A stretch of DNA of 64,000 nt from Salirhabdus sp. Marseille-P4669 (GTDB taxonomy: Bacteria; Bacillota; Bacilli; Bacillales; Alkalibacillaceae). Position numbers and translations under genes: made by a program. The stretch spans positions 1 through 64,000 of the forward strand of contig NZ_OEQK01000002.1 of assembly GCF_900240405.1 (NCBI RefSeq). The letters are read 5' to 3'. The first letter of the stretch is position 1. Each line of letters starts with the position of its first letter. Below, one piece after another: positions 54,412 through 63,581 of this stretch. The notes below the pieces were generated by a model. It was not told the DNA's origin. It made no database searches and was given only the letters and a program-made list of their open reading frames with translations.

Positions 54412-55617
54412 ATGGAATACGATCATATATTAGTTCGCTACGGTGAAATTTCCTTAAAGGGAAAAAACAGAAAACACTTTATTAATCAATTAAAGTCCAA
54501 TTTAAAACAAAAATTAGCCGAGTTTCCCAATGTGCATATTATCCGTGGTCGAGACCGAATGTTAATTAAATTAAACGGGGAAGATTACGAAAAAGTGATT
54601 GAAAGAAGTAAAGAAGTCTTTGGAATCCAGTCTTTAAATGTAGCACTACGAGTGGAAAACGACCTTGAGAAAATTAAAGAAGGAGCTTTATTTGCATTAA
54701 AAGAAGCTCTAAATGCGAGAACCTTTAAAGTAACTGCAAAACGGCCAAATAAAGACTTTCCGATTTCTTCTCAAGATATGAACCAAATATTAGGTGGGCA
54801 TTTGCTGTCGAATACAGAAGGATTAAAAGTGGATGTTCATCATCCTGATGTTGAAGTACGAGTAGAGCTTCGTCATGAAGGCACCTACATTATGGCCGAT
54901 AAAATTCCAGGTGCAGGAGGATTACCTGTAGGGGCAACTGGTAAGACTTTGTTGCTATTATCCGGGGGGATTGATAGTCCAGTCGCGGGCTATATGGCTA
55001 TGAAAAGAGGGGTTAAAGTAGAAGCAATCCATTTTCATTCCCCACCTTTTACAAGTGATCGTGCAAAACAAAAGGTGCTGGATTTAGCCCAAGCATTGAC
55101 GAAATATGGACATGAAGTAAAGGTTCATATTATTCCTTTTACTAAGCTACAACAAAAAATATTTAGAGAAATTCCAGAAGGCTATGGAATGACGGTTATG
55201 CGAAGAATGATGTTTCGAATTAGCGAGAAACTGGCAGAAAGAGAAAATATTCTTTCTTTAACAACTGGAGAAAACTTAGGTCAAGTAGCAAGTCAAACAA
55301 TGGAGAGCATGCATACCATTAACGAAGTGACCAATTATCCAATAATTCGACCGCTAATCGCTATGGATAAAAATGAAATTATTGATATATCGAAGAAAAT
55401 AGATACGTACGATATTTCAATTCGACCTTACGAAGATTGCTGTACGGTTTTTGTACCAAAACAACCGAAGACGAAGCCACGTCGTGAGAAAATTCACCAA
55501 TTTGAAGATGTCGTAGATTTTAAGCCTGATATTGATGAGATTATGAGCAATATTGAAACGGTAACCTTCAAGGGAAATAACAAGAAACAAGAAGATAAAT
55601 TTGAAGGCTTATTGTAA
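54412..55617 (+). CDS. thiI: tRNA 4-thiouridine synthase ThiI
   Basis: A 401-aa enzyme with an N-terminal ferredoxin-like and THUMP RNA-binding region (1-165) and a C-terminal PP-loop ATPase (SGGIDSP, 184-190). It adenylates U8 of tRNA and transfers sulfur. The C-terminal rhodanese domain of E. coli ThiI is absent, as in other Bacillus, so sulfur delivery would use the neighbouring desulfurase; Cys residues in the YEDCCTVF segment are conserved. Co-transcribed with the cysteine desulfurase gene. Confidence 0.95.
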   Translation: MEYDHILVRYGEISLKGKNRKHFINQLKSNLKQKLAEFPNVHIIRGRDRMLIKLNGEDYEKVIERSKEVFGIQSLNVALRVENDLEKIKEGALFALKEALNARTFKVTAKRPNKDFPISSQDMNQILGGHLLSNTEGLKVDVHHPDVEVRVELRHEGTYIMADKIPGAGGLPVGATGKTLLLLSGGIDSPVAGYMAMKRGVKVEAIHFHSPPFTSDRAKQKVLDLAQALTKYGHEVKVHIIPFTKLQQKIFREIPEGYGMTVMRRMMFRISEKLAERENILSLTTGENLGQVASQTMESMHTINEVTNYPIIRPLIAMDKNEIIDISKKIDTYDISIRPYEDCCTVFVPKQPKTKPRREKIHQFEDVVDFKPDIDEIMSNIETVTFKGNNKKQEDKFEGLL

Positions 55618-55720
55618 AAACTCCAATATAATGTAAGTCAAACTAAGTATTACCAACGCTTCTCTTGCATGATAACTCCCTTTTTGCACAACATAATTAG
55701 TGACAAGGAGGTGATAAGTC

Positions 55721-55930
55721 ATGGCAGATAATCAAAGAAGCCGTAACACAAACCAACTTGTTGTCCCAGGTGCCGAGCAGGCAGTAAACCAAATGAAAGC
55801 AGAAATTGCGAGTGAATTTGGTGTACAATTAGGGGCTGATTCTACTTCTAGATCTAATGGATCTGTAGGTGGAGAAATTACAAAGCGCCTAGTTTCTATG
55901 GCACAACAACAAATGAATGGTGGAAAATAA
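55721..55930 (+). CDS. Alpha/beta-type small acid-soluble spore protein
   Basis: A 69-aa SASP that coats spore DNA and protects it. The N-terminal helix ([20 protein letters not shown]) and the second conserved block [15 protein letters not shown] are typical. The germination protease site is in SEFGV (cleavage after E32), and the C-terminal GG-K tail is short. It is expected to be transcribed by sigma-G in the forespore; I see only a weak match (tgataa and cataatt) upstream. Start ATG with aaggaggtg. Its presence shows the organism makes endospores. Confidence 0.96.
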   Translation: MADNQRSRNTNQLVVPGAEQAVNQMKAEIASEFGVQLGADSTSRSNGSVGGEITKRLVSMAQQQMNGGK

Positions 55931-55953
55931 TAATTAAATACCTTTGGATAAAG

Positions 55954-55983
55954 AAACGGGCGGTATCCACCGCCCGTTTTACT
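55954..55983 (+). terminator. Terminator after the SASP gene
   Basis: A strong GC-rich stem aaacgggcggt / accgcccgttt with a 4-nt loop and T run. It may also serve the nadK2 transcript from the minus strand. Confidence 0.93.
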
Positions 55984-55989
55984 TTATGT

Positions 55990-56100
55990 TTAAAAAACGG
56001 TCTAATAGGAATAACCACGCCTAGCCCCTCGAGATACAAGCTAATCCCATTTATAGCAAAGAAAGCTAAAGCAATTCCAACTAATGTTCTGCTATTCGAG
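55990..56100 (-). pseudogene. Possible remnant of a small hydrophobic protein gene
   Basis: Immediately after the nadK2 stop, the minus strand in the +1 frame reads RTLVGIALAFFAINGISLY then LEGLGVVIPIRPF, a plausible membrane segment plus loop. No ATG, GTG or TTG start precedes it and the frame runs into the SASP terminator without a stop. It could be a decayed gene or chance. Confidence 0.25.
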
Positions 56101-56895
56101 AAAAGTACGTTTCACCCGATCCCAAAACGTGTTGTTTTTTAACTTTATCGTTTTTATTTTTTTGCTACTTAGTTGGATTTCTACTGATTGTATATTTTGT
56201 ATGGGAAACGCTTCGTTATCTAGTCCAATAATTGGATAATCATTTCCATCTTGTATCACTTCTATTGTTAATTTTCTTTCTCCACTTAATATAAATGGTG
56301 AACCCAAAGTGCGATAACGATTATTATTTAAAGAAGCAATTTCAGTAACTTGAAAGCATGGTAATAAAGGATCCACTATTGCGCCATTTGCGGATTTGTT
56401 ATATCCAGTACTACCAGTCGGAGTGGAAATAATTAGGCCATCCCCACGGAACTTTTCAAAATAGACATCATCAATTCGAAGATCCAATACAAAAGATTTA
56501 ATGATGGACGATCGAATACTTACTTCATTTAAACAATGGAAAGTCGTTTCGTTTTGATTAATTGTTACATCAATAATTGGAAACCTTCGAACTTCTATTT
56601 CATCATTCATTAAGAGACGTACCATCTCATCATAATGATGTAATTCAAAATCACAATAAAGGCCAGCTTCTTCGAAGGTTTTAATCCCCATATAAAGGCA
56701 ATCTTGTCGAAAGCCCGTTTGTCGAACAGCTTGTAAAAATGTACCATCACCACCAACACTGACAATAATATTTGCTTTATGTATATCTTCAACGAGTTGG
56801 AAGCCATTCTCTTTAGCTAATTGCATTAATGGCTGTAATTGGCTCTCTAATTCTTTGTTTGTTGAATAAAAGAAAAATAAATTTTTTCGACTCAC
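56092..56895 (-). CDS. ppnKB: NAD kinase 2 (PpnKB-type)
   Basis: A 267-aa ATP-NAD kinase. GGDGTFL (about 48-54) is the catalytic GGDG motif with Asp50; FHCLNEVSIRS and GDGLIISTPTGSTGYNKSA are the NAD-binding signature. It produces NADP+. Bacillus has two paralogues; this one matches YtdI/PpnKB by position next to sspA and ytfI. Start GTG with aaggag 9 nt upstream. No partner gene in the operon. Confidence 0.93.
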   Translation of the reverse strand: MSRKNLFFFYSTNKELESQLQPLMQLAKENGFQLVEDIHKANIIVSVGGDGTFLQAVRQTGFRQDCLYMGIKTFEEAGLYCDFELHHYDEMVRLLMNDEIEVRRFPIIDVTINQNETTFHCLNEVSIRSSIIKSFVLDLRIDDVYFEKFRGDGLIISTPTGSTGYNKSANGAIVDPLLPCFQVTEIASLNNNRYRTLGSPFILSGERKLTIEVIQDGNDYPIIGLDNEAFPIQNIQSVEIQLSSKKIKTIKLKNNTFWDRVKRTFLE

Positions 56896-57024
56896 CTATT
56901 TCATCTCCTTACATAATGGATTAGGATTAGCTACTTATATTGTACCAATGCGTCTAAATTTGATTGTTACAGTTCGTTTAAATTTTTGTTTTATGAAAAT
57001 AATGGTAGCAAGGAGGTGAAGACT

Positions 57025-57651
57025 TTGACTTGGCTGATTATATTAGGAATTATTACCTTAATCCTTGTCTTTATAGTCTTTGCCATACTATTCACAAGAC
57101 TGCATATAGATGTTTTATATGTAATGGAAGAGAGTACGAATGAAATAACAATTAAAGTTCGATTTTGGCATTTCTTTACTATTACGAGAAGTTTTACTTT
57201 GGAAGATATGGTGGAGTTGGAAAATTTGGAAATGACCGTAGCGGATGAAGAAGACGCTGAAGATAATAAAATAAAAACAATTATAAAAAAGTGGAAGGTG
57301 TTATTTAAACGTATACAAAAGTCATTCCCACCAATAAAAAACTTTTTACATAAGGTTTTTGTATATAAGCTCGAATGGGATACAGAAATTGGCCTAAAGG
57401 ATGCAAGTAGTACCGGAATAACTACCGGGGTTATATGGGGATTAAAAGGGGCGGTAATTGGATGGATGGATCAAGTCTTAAATGTCAAGGGTGCCCCTGA
57501 GCTATCTGTTACTCCACATTTTCACCAAATTGTTTTCAAAACGAAGATACATTGCATGTTTTCTTTTAAAGTTGGACAAGCTATGTACGCATTTATGCAT
57601 ATTGCTCGGAATTGGGAGGATACTAGTGAAAAACAATCAAGTGCAATTTAG
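57025..57651 (+). CDS. ytfI: DUF2953 protein YtfI
   Basis: A 208-aa protein with an N-terminal TM (residues 2-22, TWLIILGIITLILVFIVFAI) and a DUF2953 domain (about 30-205). The TTG at 57025 is used because a consensus aaggaggtg lies 6 nt upstream; the longest frame (56986) begins before it. The gene is followed at 46 nt by gerW, and both are expected in the sporulation programme, as in B. subtilis, but no sporulation promoter was recognised here. Confidence 0.85.
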   Translation: MTWLIILGIITLILVFIVFAILFTRLHIDVLYVMEESTNEITIKVRFWHFFTITRSFTLEDMVELENLEMTVADEEDAEDNKIKTIIKKWKVLFKRIQKSFPPIKNFLHKVFVYKLEWDTEIGLKDASSTGITTGVIWGLKGAVIGWMDQVLNVKGAPELSVTPHFHQIVFKTKIHCMFSFKVGQAMYAFMHIARNWEDTSEKQSSAI

Positions 57652-57697
57652 AAATCGAAAAAAGCGTAAATACTTCGTATAAGGAAGGAGATTCATA

Positions 57698-58228
57698 ATG
57701 GCAGAGCATCCAATTCAAGGATTAATGTCTACAGCTTTAGAGAATTTAAAGGAAATGGTAGATGTAAACACGATAATTGGCGATCCAATTGAAACACCTG
57801 ATGGTTCGACTGTGATTTTACCCGTTTCCAAAGTAGGTTTTGGTTTTGCTGCAGGAGGTAGTGAATTTAAAGGGCAAAAGCAAAAATCACAAGAAGATAG
57901 TAGTGACAATAGTGATGATGAACAAAGTAGTAAAGGGAGTGATAAGCTACCATTTGGTGGAGGTAGTGGTGGTGGAGTGTCCATTTCACCTGTCGCTTTT
58001 TTAATTGTAAATCAAAACGGAGTGAAAATGGTACATTTAAATGAACAGGCCCATTTGTATGAACGACTATTAGATTTAGCACCACAGGCTGTCGAGAAAA
58101 TCCAAGAGTTATTTAAGTCGCAAAAGAAGAGTGGAGAGAAAGACGACAAAAAGAAAAAGGAGTCATCAAAGGAATCAAAGAAGGATGATGAAAATGACGA
58201 AGAGAAACCCCCTCCAATGAAATTATAA
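57698..58228 (+). CDS. gerW: Spore protein GerW (YtfJ)
   Basis: A 176-aa protein with the GerW/YtfJ domain (residues 1-120). Features are PIQGLMSTALENLKEMVD, VGDPIETPDGSTVILPVSKV-like and GGGSGGGVSISPVAFLIV. A long hydrophilic Lys/Glu/Ser tail follows (about 133-176), ending EKPPPMKL. B. subtilis YtfJ is a spore protein that affects germination in L-alanine. Start ATG behind aaggaag/ggag. It probably forms one unit with ytfI. Confidence 0.92.
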   Translation: MAEHPIQGLMSTALENLKEMVDVNTIIGDPIETPDGSTVILPVSKVGFGFAAGGSEFKGQKQKSQEDSSDNSDDEQSSKGSDKLPFGGGSGGGVSISPVAFLIVNQNGVKMVHLNEQAHLYERLLDLAPQAVEKIQELFKSQKKSGEKDDKKKKESSKESKKDDENDEEKPPPMKL

Positions 58229-58302
58229 TAGGAAAGATTGGACAATATTGGTATATATATTCATAATAGAAATAAGAAAATAAATATGGAGGAGGAATTG
58301 TG

Positions 58303-58800
58303 ATGGCTAGTATTACGTTTAAAGGTGAACCGAAAACGCTAGTTGGAGAAGAGATTAAAGTTGGGGACAAAGCTCCTAACTTTACTGTTCTAGCGAATGA
58401 TTTATCTCCTAAAACATTAGATGATTTTAAAGGACCGAAACTAATTAGTGTGGTTCCTTCCCTAGATACTGGGGTTTGTGATGCGCAAACTAGAAAATTT
58501 AATGAAGAAGCAAGTAATTTAGGTAATGTTCAAATTTTAACGATTAGTATGGATTTACCGTTTGCGCAAGGACGTTGGTGTGGAGCAAATGGAGTTGAAA
58601 ATGTTACAACTTTATCTGACCATCGTGACGCATCCTTTGGAAAAGCATTCGGTGTACTAATAGAAGATATGCGCTTGCTTGCAAGAGCAGTATTTGTTTT
58701 AAATAGTGAGAATGAAGTTACATACGTAGAATATGTAAGTGAAGCAACAAACCACCCAGATTATGAGGCTGCTTTAAACGCAGCGAAGGATGTAAAATAA
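58303..58800 (+). CDS. tpx: Thiol peroxidase Tpx
   Basis: A 165-aa peroxiredoxin reducing hydroperoxides with thioredoxin. The peroxidatic Cys is C59 in [14 protein letters not shown] and the resolving Cys is C93 in GRWCGANG, the atypical 2-Cys arrangement. A GTG at 58300 precedes the ATG at 58303; ggaggagg gives 7-nt spacing to the ATG, which also has the family N-terminus. It is the B. subtilis ytgI counterpart. A strong terminator follows. Confidence 0.95.
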   Translation: MASITFKGEPKTLVGEEIKVGDKAPNFTVLANDLSPKTLDDFKGPKLISVVPSLDTGVCDAQTRKFNEEASNLGNVQILTISMDLPFAQGRWCGANGVENVTTLSDHRDASFGKAFGVLIEDMRLLARAVFVLNSENEVTYVEYVSEATNHPDYEAALNAAKDVK

Positions 58801-58807
58801 AAAAGAT

Positions 58808-58844
58808 AAAGTCTAGCCTCAACTTAAGAGGCTAGACTTTTTTA
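58808..58844 (+). terminator. Terminator after tpx
   Basis: A 12-bp stem aagtctagcctc / gaggctagactt with a 7-nt loop and six T. Confidence 0.93.
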
Positions 58845-59014
58845 TTGCTTTATTTAGGTTCTATTTTTTAGCAATCCATATTATTTCAAGTTCGGCTATA
58901 CACACGTAGAACGTATTTTCAAACAGATAAGTTTAAAATTATTCCATTCGTCATTATAATAGAGAAGGGATTCATTTAATTGTACTGTTATGTTGTATGG
59001 AATGGAGGATTTTC

Positions 59015-59995
59015 ATGGATCAACAAAATGTTGAAAATTTATTTACTTGGTTTGACCAAATGGTAGAAATAATTCAAAGACATGAAGACATGCCTTATTT
59101 AGATAGTCTAGTGGAAGCGGGCGAATTGTTATTTGTAAAACAAGTATCTGAAGAGGTAGAAGCGAAGTTTAAGAGTGAGCTGGAGGCAAAATTAGCTGAA
59201 ATAAATATGGATCATTATGAGCGAGAAGAAGTTCGTAAAGGGTTACAGCTTGCCATTTTAAAGGGAATGAAAGGTGTAACTCAGCAACACCATTACATAA
59301 CACCAGACACGGTTGCCATATTTATGGGATATTTATTATCTAAGTTTATGAAAAACGAACAGCAATTTACTATATTTGATCCTGCATGTGGAACTGGAAA
59401 CTTACTAACTGCTGTACTAAACCAGCTAAAGCAAAAGGTCCAAGCAACAGGTAGTGAAGTGGATTCTACGTTAATTCACTTAGCTTATGTAAATGCAAAT
59501 CTACAAGAAAGAGAAATCGAATTTCACCATCAAGATAGCTTAGGTTCGTTCCTTGTTGAACCACAAGATGTTATTGTTTCCGATGTACCAGTTGGATATT
59601 ATCCTGATGACCAACAAGCTCGCAAGTTTGAATTGCGTAATGAATCGGAGCACTCTTTTGCCCATCACTTATTTATTGAACAGAGCCTACGCTATACGAA
59701 ACCAGGTGGTTATGTTTTGCTGCTAGTACCTGCATTTATCTTTAATGAGGACAATTCGGACAAGCTACATGGTTACATTCAGGAACACGCCCATATTCAA
59801 GGTGTGCTACAATTACCAGATTCGATGTTCCAAAATGAGCAGAATGCAAAATGTATCTTTGTTTTACAAAAGAAAGGGGACCAAACAAAGCCGCCGAAAA
59901 AAGTACTCATGGCACAACTCCCCTCCTTTAAAGATGTTAAGGCAATGGATAAAACGTTAAATCATATTAATGTTTGGTTTGATAAGGACAGATAA
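59015..59995 (+). CDS. ytxK: Class I SAM-dependent methyltransferase YtxK
   Basis: A 326-aa protein related to N6-adenine DNA methylases. The helical N-terminus (1-95) is followed by YITPDTVAIFM and SAM motif I, DPACGTGNL (122-130). The usual N/DPPY/F catalytic motif is altered to SDVPVGYY (189-196), so DNA adenine methylation is doubtful. No restriction or specificity subunit adjoins. It sits directly upstream of ackA, as in B. subtilis. The ATG at 59015 with tggagga is the start; the longest frame is 6 codons longer. Confidence 0.88.
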   Translation: MDQQNVENLFTWFDQMVEIIQRHEDMPYLDSLVEAGELLFVKQVSEEVEAKFKSELEAKLAEINMDHYEREEVRKGLQLAILKGMKGVTQQHHYITPDTVAIFMGYLLSKFMKNEQQFTIFDPACGTGNLLTAVLNQLKQKVQATGSEVDSTLIHLAYVNANLQEREIEFHHQDSLGSFLVEPQDVIVSDVPVGYYPDDQQARKFELRNESEHSFAHHLFIEQSLRYTKPGGYVLLLVPAFIFNEDNSDKLHGYIQEHAHIQGVLQLPDSMFQNEQNAKCIFVLQKKGDQTKPPKKVLMAQLPSFKDVKAMDKTLNHINVWFDKDR

Positions 59996-60022
59996 ACAGG
60001 TATGTGAATGCCTGTTTTTTTC
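59994..60022 (+). terminator. Terminator between ytxK and ackA
   Basis: A 7-bp stem aaacagg / cctgttt with a 10-nt loop and eight T, so ackA has its own promoter in the 60023-60228 region (no strong pair recognised). Confidence 0.8.
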
Positions 60023-60228
60023 TTAATAAAGGATAAATGGGATGCCTAATTCCCTAAATACAAGTTGAGAAGAATACCCGAAATAATGTTTATCTTTCTA
60101 ATTTGCAGAATTCACCTAAAATAAAGACTTTTGTAGTTAAGCGTATCCATATTTGCTTTCTTTGTTAACTGGTGATTGAATGGGGAAAGGTAATATAGAA
60201 TTTCATGATTTCTAAGGGGATGTTTATT

Positions 60229-61419
60229 ATGGGTAAATATTTAGCGATAAACGCGGGCAGTTCATCTTTGAAATTTCAAATGATTTTAATGCCAGAAGAA
60301 GAAGTCTTAACAAAAGGTGTAGTAGAACGAATAGGATTAAAAGATTCTATTTTTACAATAGAGTATAACGGTAATAAAGATAAAGAAGTTAAAGATATAG
60401 ATGATCACGGAGTAGCAGTTAAAACGCTATTAGAGAAGTTAATTTCTACTGGAGTTATTCAATCCTATGAGGAAATTGAAGCTATTGGTCATCGTGTTGT
60501 ACACGGAGGAGAGCGTTTCACGGATTCCGTATTAGTTACAGATGAAGTTATCCATGAAATAGAAGAAATATCGGAGCTTGCCCCGTTGCACAACCCTGCA
60601 AACTTAGTTGGTATTCGTGCTTTTAAGGAAATATTACCGAACACACCAGCAGTAGTCGTATTTGACACAGCATTTCATCAGTCCATGCCAGAAAAATCAT
60701 ACTTATATAGTTTACCTTATGAATACTATGAAAAGTACGGAATTAGAAAGTATGGCTTCCATGGTACATCACATAAATATGTAGCAAACCGTGCGGCAGA
60801 GCTGTTAGGCTTACCACTTGAACAGTTACGTTTGATTTCTTGTCATCTTGGTAATGGTGCAAGTATTGCAGCTATTGAAGGTGGTAAATCTATTGATACT
60901 TCTATGGGATTCACTCCCCTTGCTGGAGTTACAATGGGCACTCGATCTGGAAACATAGACCCTGCCTTAATTCCATACATCATGGAGAAAACGGGTAAAA
61001 CAGCAAATGAAGTAATTGATATTTTAAACAAAAAAAGTGGGATGTTGGCGTTATCTGGCTTTTCTAGTGACTTGAGAGATATTGAAGAAGCAGCTGGACA
61101 AGGGGAGAAGCGTGCGCAATTAGCACTAGATGTATTTGCTGGAAGAATCCACAAATATCTAGGATCTTATGCTGCGCGAATGAGCGGAGTTGATGCGATT
61201 ATCTTCACAGCTGGTGTCGGTGAGAATAGTACGACGATACGCGAACGGGTTTTACGTGGCTTAGAATTTATGGGTGTATATTGGGACCCTTCCTTGAATA
61301 ATGTGAGAGGGAAGGAAGTGTTTATTAACTATCCACATTCCCCTGTTAAAGTTATTGTAATACCAACTAACGAAGAAGTAATGATTGCACGTGATACGAT
61401 GCGTATTATTAGTCAGTAG
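60229..61419 (+). CDS. ackA: Acetate kinase
   Basis: A 396-aa enzyme of the ASKHA fold that makes acetate and ATP from acetyl phosphate and ADP in overflow metabolism. It begins [17 protein letters not shown] and shows [31 protein letters not shown] and GTRSGNIDP, the active-site segments. In B. subtilis it is activated by CcpA through an upstream cre; I found only a weak cre-like match upstream. The ATG at 60229, with aagggg 9 nt before, is preferred over in-frame ATGs at 60205 and 60220. Confidence 0.96.
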   Translation: MGKYLAINAGSSSLKFQMILMPEEEVLTKGVVERIGLKDSIFTIEYNGNKDKEVKDIDDHGVAVKTLLEKLISTGVIQSYEEIEAIGHRVVHGGERFTDSVLVTDEVIHEIEEISELAPLHNPANLVGIRAFKEILPNTPAVVVFDTAFHQSMPEKSYLYSLPYEYYEKYGIRKYGFHGTSHKYVANRAAELLGLPLEQLRLISCHLGNGASIAAIEGGKSIDTSMGFTPLAGVTMGTRSGNIDPALIPYIMEKTGKTANEVIDILNKKSGMLALSGFSSDLRDIEEAAGQGEKRAQLALDVFAGRIHKYLGSYAARMSGVDAIIFTAGVGENSTTIRERVLRGLEFMGVYWDPSLNNVRGKEVFINYPHSPVKVIVIPTNEEVMIARDTMRIISQ

Positions 61420-61467
61420 TGAAGGATCCTTAATAAGCATTTCCTAAATTCCGCTGGAGGGATTAGG

Positions 61468-62277
61468 ATGTGTTTATCATTTTTTGAAAAGCAAATTGAT
61501 TCATTTGAAAAAAAGTTGGAAATGTATCGGCTAAAACAAAAAGATCGAGTTGGTTTTTGGGATTCCTTTACGTTAGAGGAAGCGTATATGGAGAAAATGG
61601 ATGATGTCATTCTTTATACGTATCACTTTATTCAAGGATTACCTAAACAAGAGCAATTAAGGGATCGTATCATCCAGTCAGGTAAAATCTTTAAGGAAGA
61701 CGTTGAAACGATTGCATCGATGAAAAGTCTGAATCTTTCTCAACTTACTTGGATTGTTGAAAAGGAATGCAAAAGCAAATTGAAAAGCTCCGTTCTACGA
61801 GGTAGCTTAATGGGAGTCATCCATCCTTTATATGGGACGATAAACCTTCCGATAGAGATTGTATTATATGTGCAAACCATACAAACAATTGGATTAACAT
61901 TTGGCCACGAAATGAATAACCCTTATGAGATGATGCTTGCATTAAATATTTTAAATGCAGCAATGATGCCAAAATCATATCAGTTTGAAGAATGGACCGT
62001 GTTAAAGAAGAAACTAACAGATCGTGATTTATTGAACCTGGCACAGGAAAAGGTAATAACGGGGAAGGGACCAATAATTCAAATTTTGTATCAAGTACTA
62101 TCTTTGTTTTGCAGTCGTGTCGTACGAAGGAAGGGTAGGAAACACACTCCGTTGTTGGGTATAGGAATAAGTGGAATAACCACTTATTATCATATGAAAA
62201 AGGTTATTGAATTTTCATTGAAATTTTACCAATATCGTTTTATATGTGAAAAGAGATTACGTAAAGGTATGCTTTAA
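61468..62277 (+). CDS. EcsC-family protein
   Basis: A 269-aa protein with the EcsC fold: a helical N-terminus and a core containing GSLMGVIHPLYGTINLPIEI, VLYVQTIQTIGLTFGHEM and LALNILNAAMM. It carries amphipathic or weakly hydrophobic helices, so it is probably membrane-associated. EcsC is encoded with the EcsAB transporter in B. subtilis but its biochemistry is unknown. It is 48 nt after ackA and could be co-transcribed. The Shine-Dalgarno is ggaggg with 7-nt spacing. The 3' end of the gene lies in the stem of the terminator. Confidence 0.85.
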   Translation: MCLSFFEKQIDSFEKKLEMYRLKQKDRVGFWDSFTLEEAYMEKMDDVILYTYHFIQGLPKQEQLRDRIIQSGKIFKEDVETIASMKSLNLSQLTWIVEKECKSKLKSSVLRGSLMGVIHPLYGTINLPIEIVLYVQTIQTIGLTFGHEMNNPYEMMLALNILNAAMMPKSYQFEEWTVLKKKLTDRDLLNLAQEKVITGKGPIIQILYQVLSLFCSRVVRRKGRKHTPLLGIGISGITTYYHMKKVIEFSLKFYQYRFICEKRLRKGML

Positions 62278-62290
62278 GTAATCTCTTTTC
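62249..62290. terminator. Terminator overlapping the EcsC gene end
   Basis: Stem aaaagagattac / gtaatctctttt encloses 17 nt that include the EcsC stop codon. Confidence 0.85.
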
Positions 62291-62306
62291 GAATGTTTTT
62301 TAGCTA

Positions 62307-62600
62307 TTACAAAACGCCTTCTTGACGAAATAAGATCCAAAAATCATTAATCATAGATGCTAACTCACTTATTTCACTATTAAGTAAACAGCTCTTTTCA
62401 AAATCTTCTTCCTCGTTTAGTTTCGATTGCTTCCGCTGTATTTCTTGCTCAATATTCTTTATATAATCAGGGATTGAACCTCTTATTTGTTCCCATTCCA
62501 TTAATATAGATTCTTTTTCCGCTATAGAGTAAGAATTCCAGTCCTTTTCTAGTCTTGGAATAGGGATATTTAATTTCGGGTGGAGAACGAAATTTGACAT
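62307..62600 (-). CDS. 97-aa hypothetical protein
   Basis: A small protein of unknown function. The likely start is the ATG at 62600 with caggtg upstream, giving MSNFVLHPKLNIPIPRLEK; the longer frame overlaps the upstream stress gene and is unlikely. It is predicted mostly alpha-helical with a Glu/Lys/Gln-rich coiled region (residues 45-75) and an aromatic end (INDFWILFRQEGVL). It is 16 nt after the universal stress protein gene, so probably in its operon. I recognise no family. Confidence 0.7.
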   Translation of the reverse strand: MSNFVLHPKLNIPIPRLEKDWNSYSIAEKESILMEWEQIRGSIPDYIKNIEQEIQRKQSKLNEEEDFEKSCLLNSEISELASMINDFWILFRQEGVL

Positions 62601-62616
62601 CTTTATCACCTGAGTT

Positions 62617-63057
62617 TTATTTATTTGCTCGAACAACAAGAACATCGACATCTGCATGCCGAGTAATATGCTCGGATACACTTCCAATCAAAAACCTTTC
62701 CACACGGTTATGCCCTGTTGCACCACATATAATCAAATCAATATGATACTTTTTTGCAATGTCTTTAGAGATCTTCATTTTAGGGGAACCATAAGCTAAG
62801 TGTACCACAACATCATGTATTCCCATACTTTGTGCTTGTTTTTGGAATGAATGGAGGAGCTCTTTTGCATACACTTCTAATTCTTCATTGTAATTCACTT
62901 GTAAGACGCTATGCGTATATACAGTTGTGTCAATGACATGAGTGATTACTAAGGTTGCGTTGTTTGCTTTTGCAATCTCTACTGCTTTAAAAAAGGCTGC
63001 ACTAGATGCATCTGAACCATCAACAGCTACTAAAATATCTTTGTAATTATGTGGCAT
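62617..63057 (-). CDS. Universal stress protein (UspA family)
   Basis: A 146-aa UspA-domain protein. Features are the start YKDILVAVDGSDASSAAFFKA, the hydrophobic VVHLAYGSP segment and the ATP-binding C-terminal motif G-x-x-G-x9-G-S in GATGHNRVERFLIGSVSE (about 113-130). It is cytoplasmic, binds ATP in relatives, and its target is unknown. Start ATG behind aggggag. It is followed by the 97-aa gene. Confidence 0.92.
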   Translation of the reverse strand: MPHNYKDILVAVDGSDASSAAFFKAVEIAKANNATLVITHVIDTTVYTHSVLQVNYNEELEVYAKELLHSFQKQAQSMGIHDVVVHLAYGSPKMKISKDIAKKYHIDLIICGATGHNRVERFLIGSVSEHITRHADVDVLVVRANK

Positions 63058-63170
63058 CTTTCTCTCCCCTTTCTATACGGTTATTGTATCAAATGAGAAA
63101 GGCTGTGACCGGAGATGGTCTGATTATTTTGTGAATCTTTTAGACAAGCTAATGGTAAGGAGGTGTATTT

Positions 63171-63305
63171 GTGGATAAAAAGGAAAACAAGGAATTGGAA
63201 CAAAACAATGAAGAAGAATTCATAACACAACAAATACAAGAAAGTTATCAAAGCGGTTTAATCGAACCTAGACAAGATGAGGGACAATATAGAAATAAGA
63301 AATAA
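63171..63305 (+). CDS. 44-aa hydrophilic small protein
   Basis: A short gene with a near-consensus Shine-Dalgarno, taaggaggtg, 5 nt before a GTG start. It encodes 44 residues, rich in Glu, Gln, Asn and Lys (EQNNEEEFITQQIQESY, then GLIEPRQDEG) and probably disordered. It resembles in style the many small hydrophilic proteins of Bacillus. No family is recognised. The RBS quality is the main support. Confidence 0.6.
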   Translation: MDKKENKELEQNNEEEFITQQIQESYQSGLIEPRQDEGQYRNKK

Positions 63306-63314
63306 GTGGTGTTA

Positions 63315-63338
63315 AGTAGATGTCTATGACATCTACTT
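63315..63338. terminator. Hairpin after the 44-aa gene
   Basis: Stem agtagatgtc / gacatctact with 3-nt loop is followed by a T-containing stretch (ttgttgttt), so terminator strength is doubtful. It overlaps the start of the next possible ORF. Confidence 0.5.
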
Positions 63339-63478
63339 TGTTGTTTAGAAATAAAATCCGACGTGCTTCAGGATTGGGCGACGATATAGATTTGAACGAA
63401 GAGAAAGTATTAAAGCAAGCCTCAATGGAATTCCTCGCAATATTCATTGACTCTTATGGTACAAATCTTAAAAACTAG
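63320..63478 (+). CDS. Possible 52-aa small protein
   Basis: An open frame from ATG (63320) to TAG (63476-63478). The protein is MSMTSTLLFRNKIRRASG then GDDIDLNEEKVLKQASMEFL and ends AIFIDSYGTNLKN, a coherent, partly amphipathic sequence. The RBS is weak (ggtg) and its start lies inside the hairpin at 63315-63338. It could be a real gene, the tail of a decayed gene, or chance. Confidence 0.4.
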   Translation: MSMTSTLLFRNKIRRASGLGDDIDLNEEKVLKQASMEFLAIFIDSYGTNLKN

Positions 63479-63581
63479 GGTTTTATATTTACTACAGTAT
63501 GTTTATTTTTGGGTATTTTTTCGTGTCATGATAATATTTAATTATAAAAGCGTTTTTTGCCTATATTGGGGGGGAATGGTT

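Noticed and set aside
60135-60150. A cre-like sequence upstream of ackA (gttaagcgtatcca)
   Set aside because: Only about 7 of 11 informative positions match the cre consensus; CcpA control of ackA is expected from B. subtilis but is not shown by this site.
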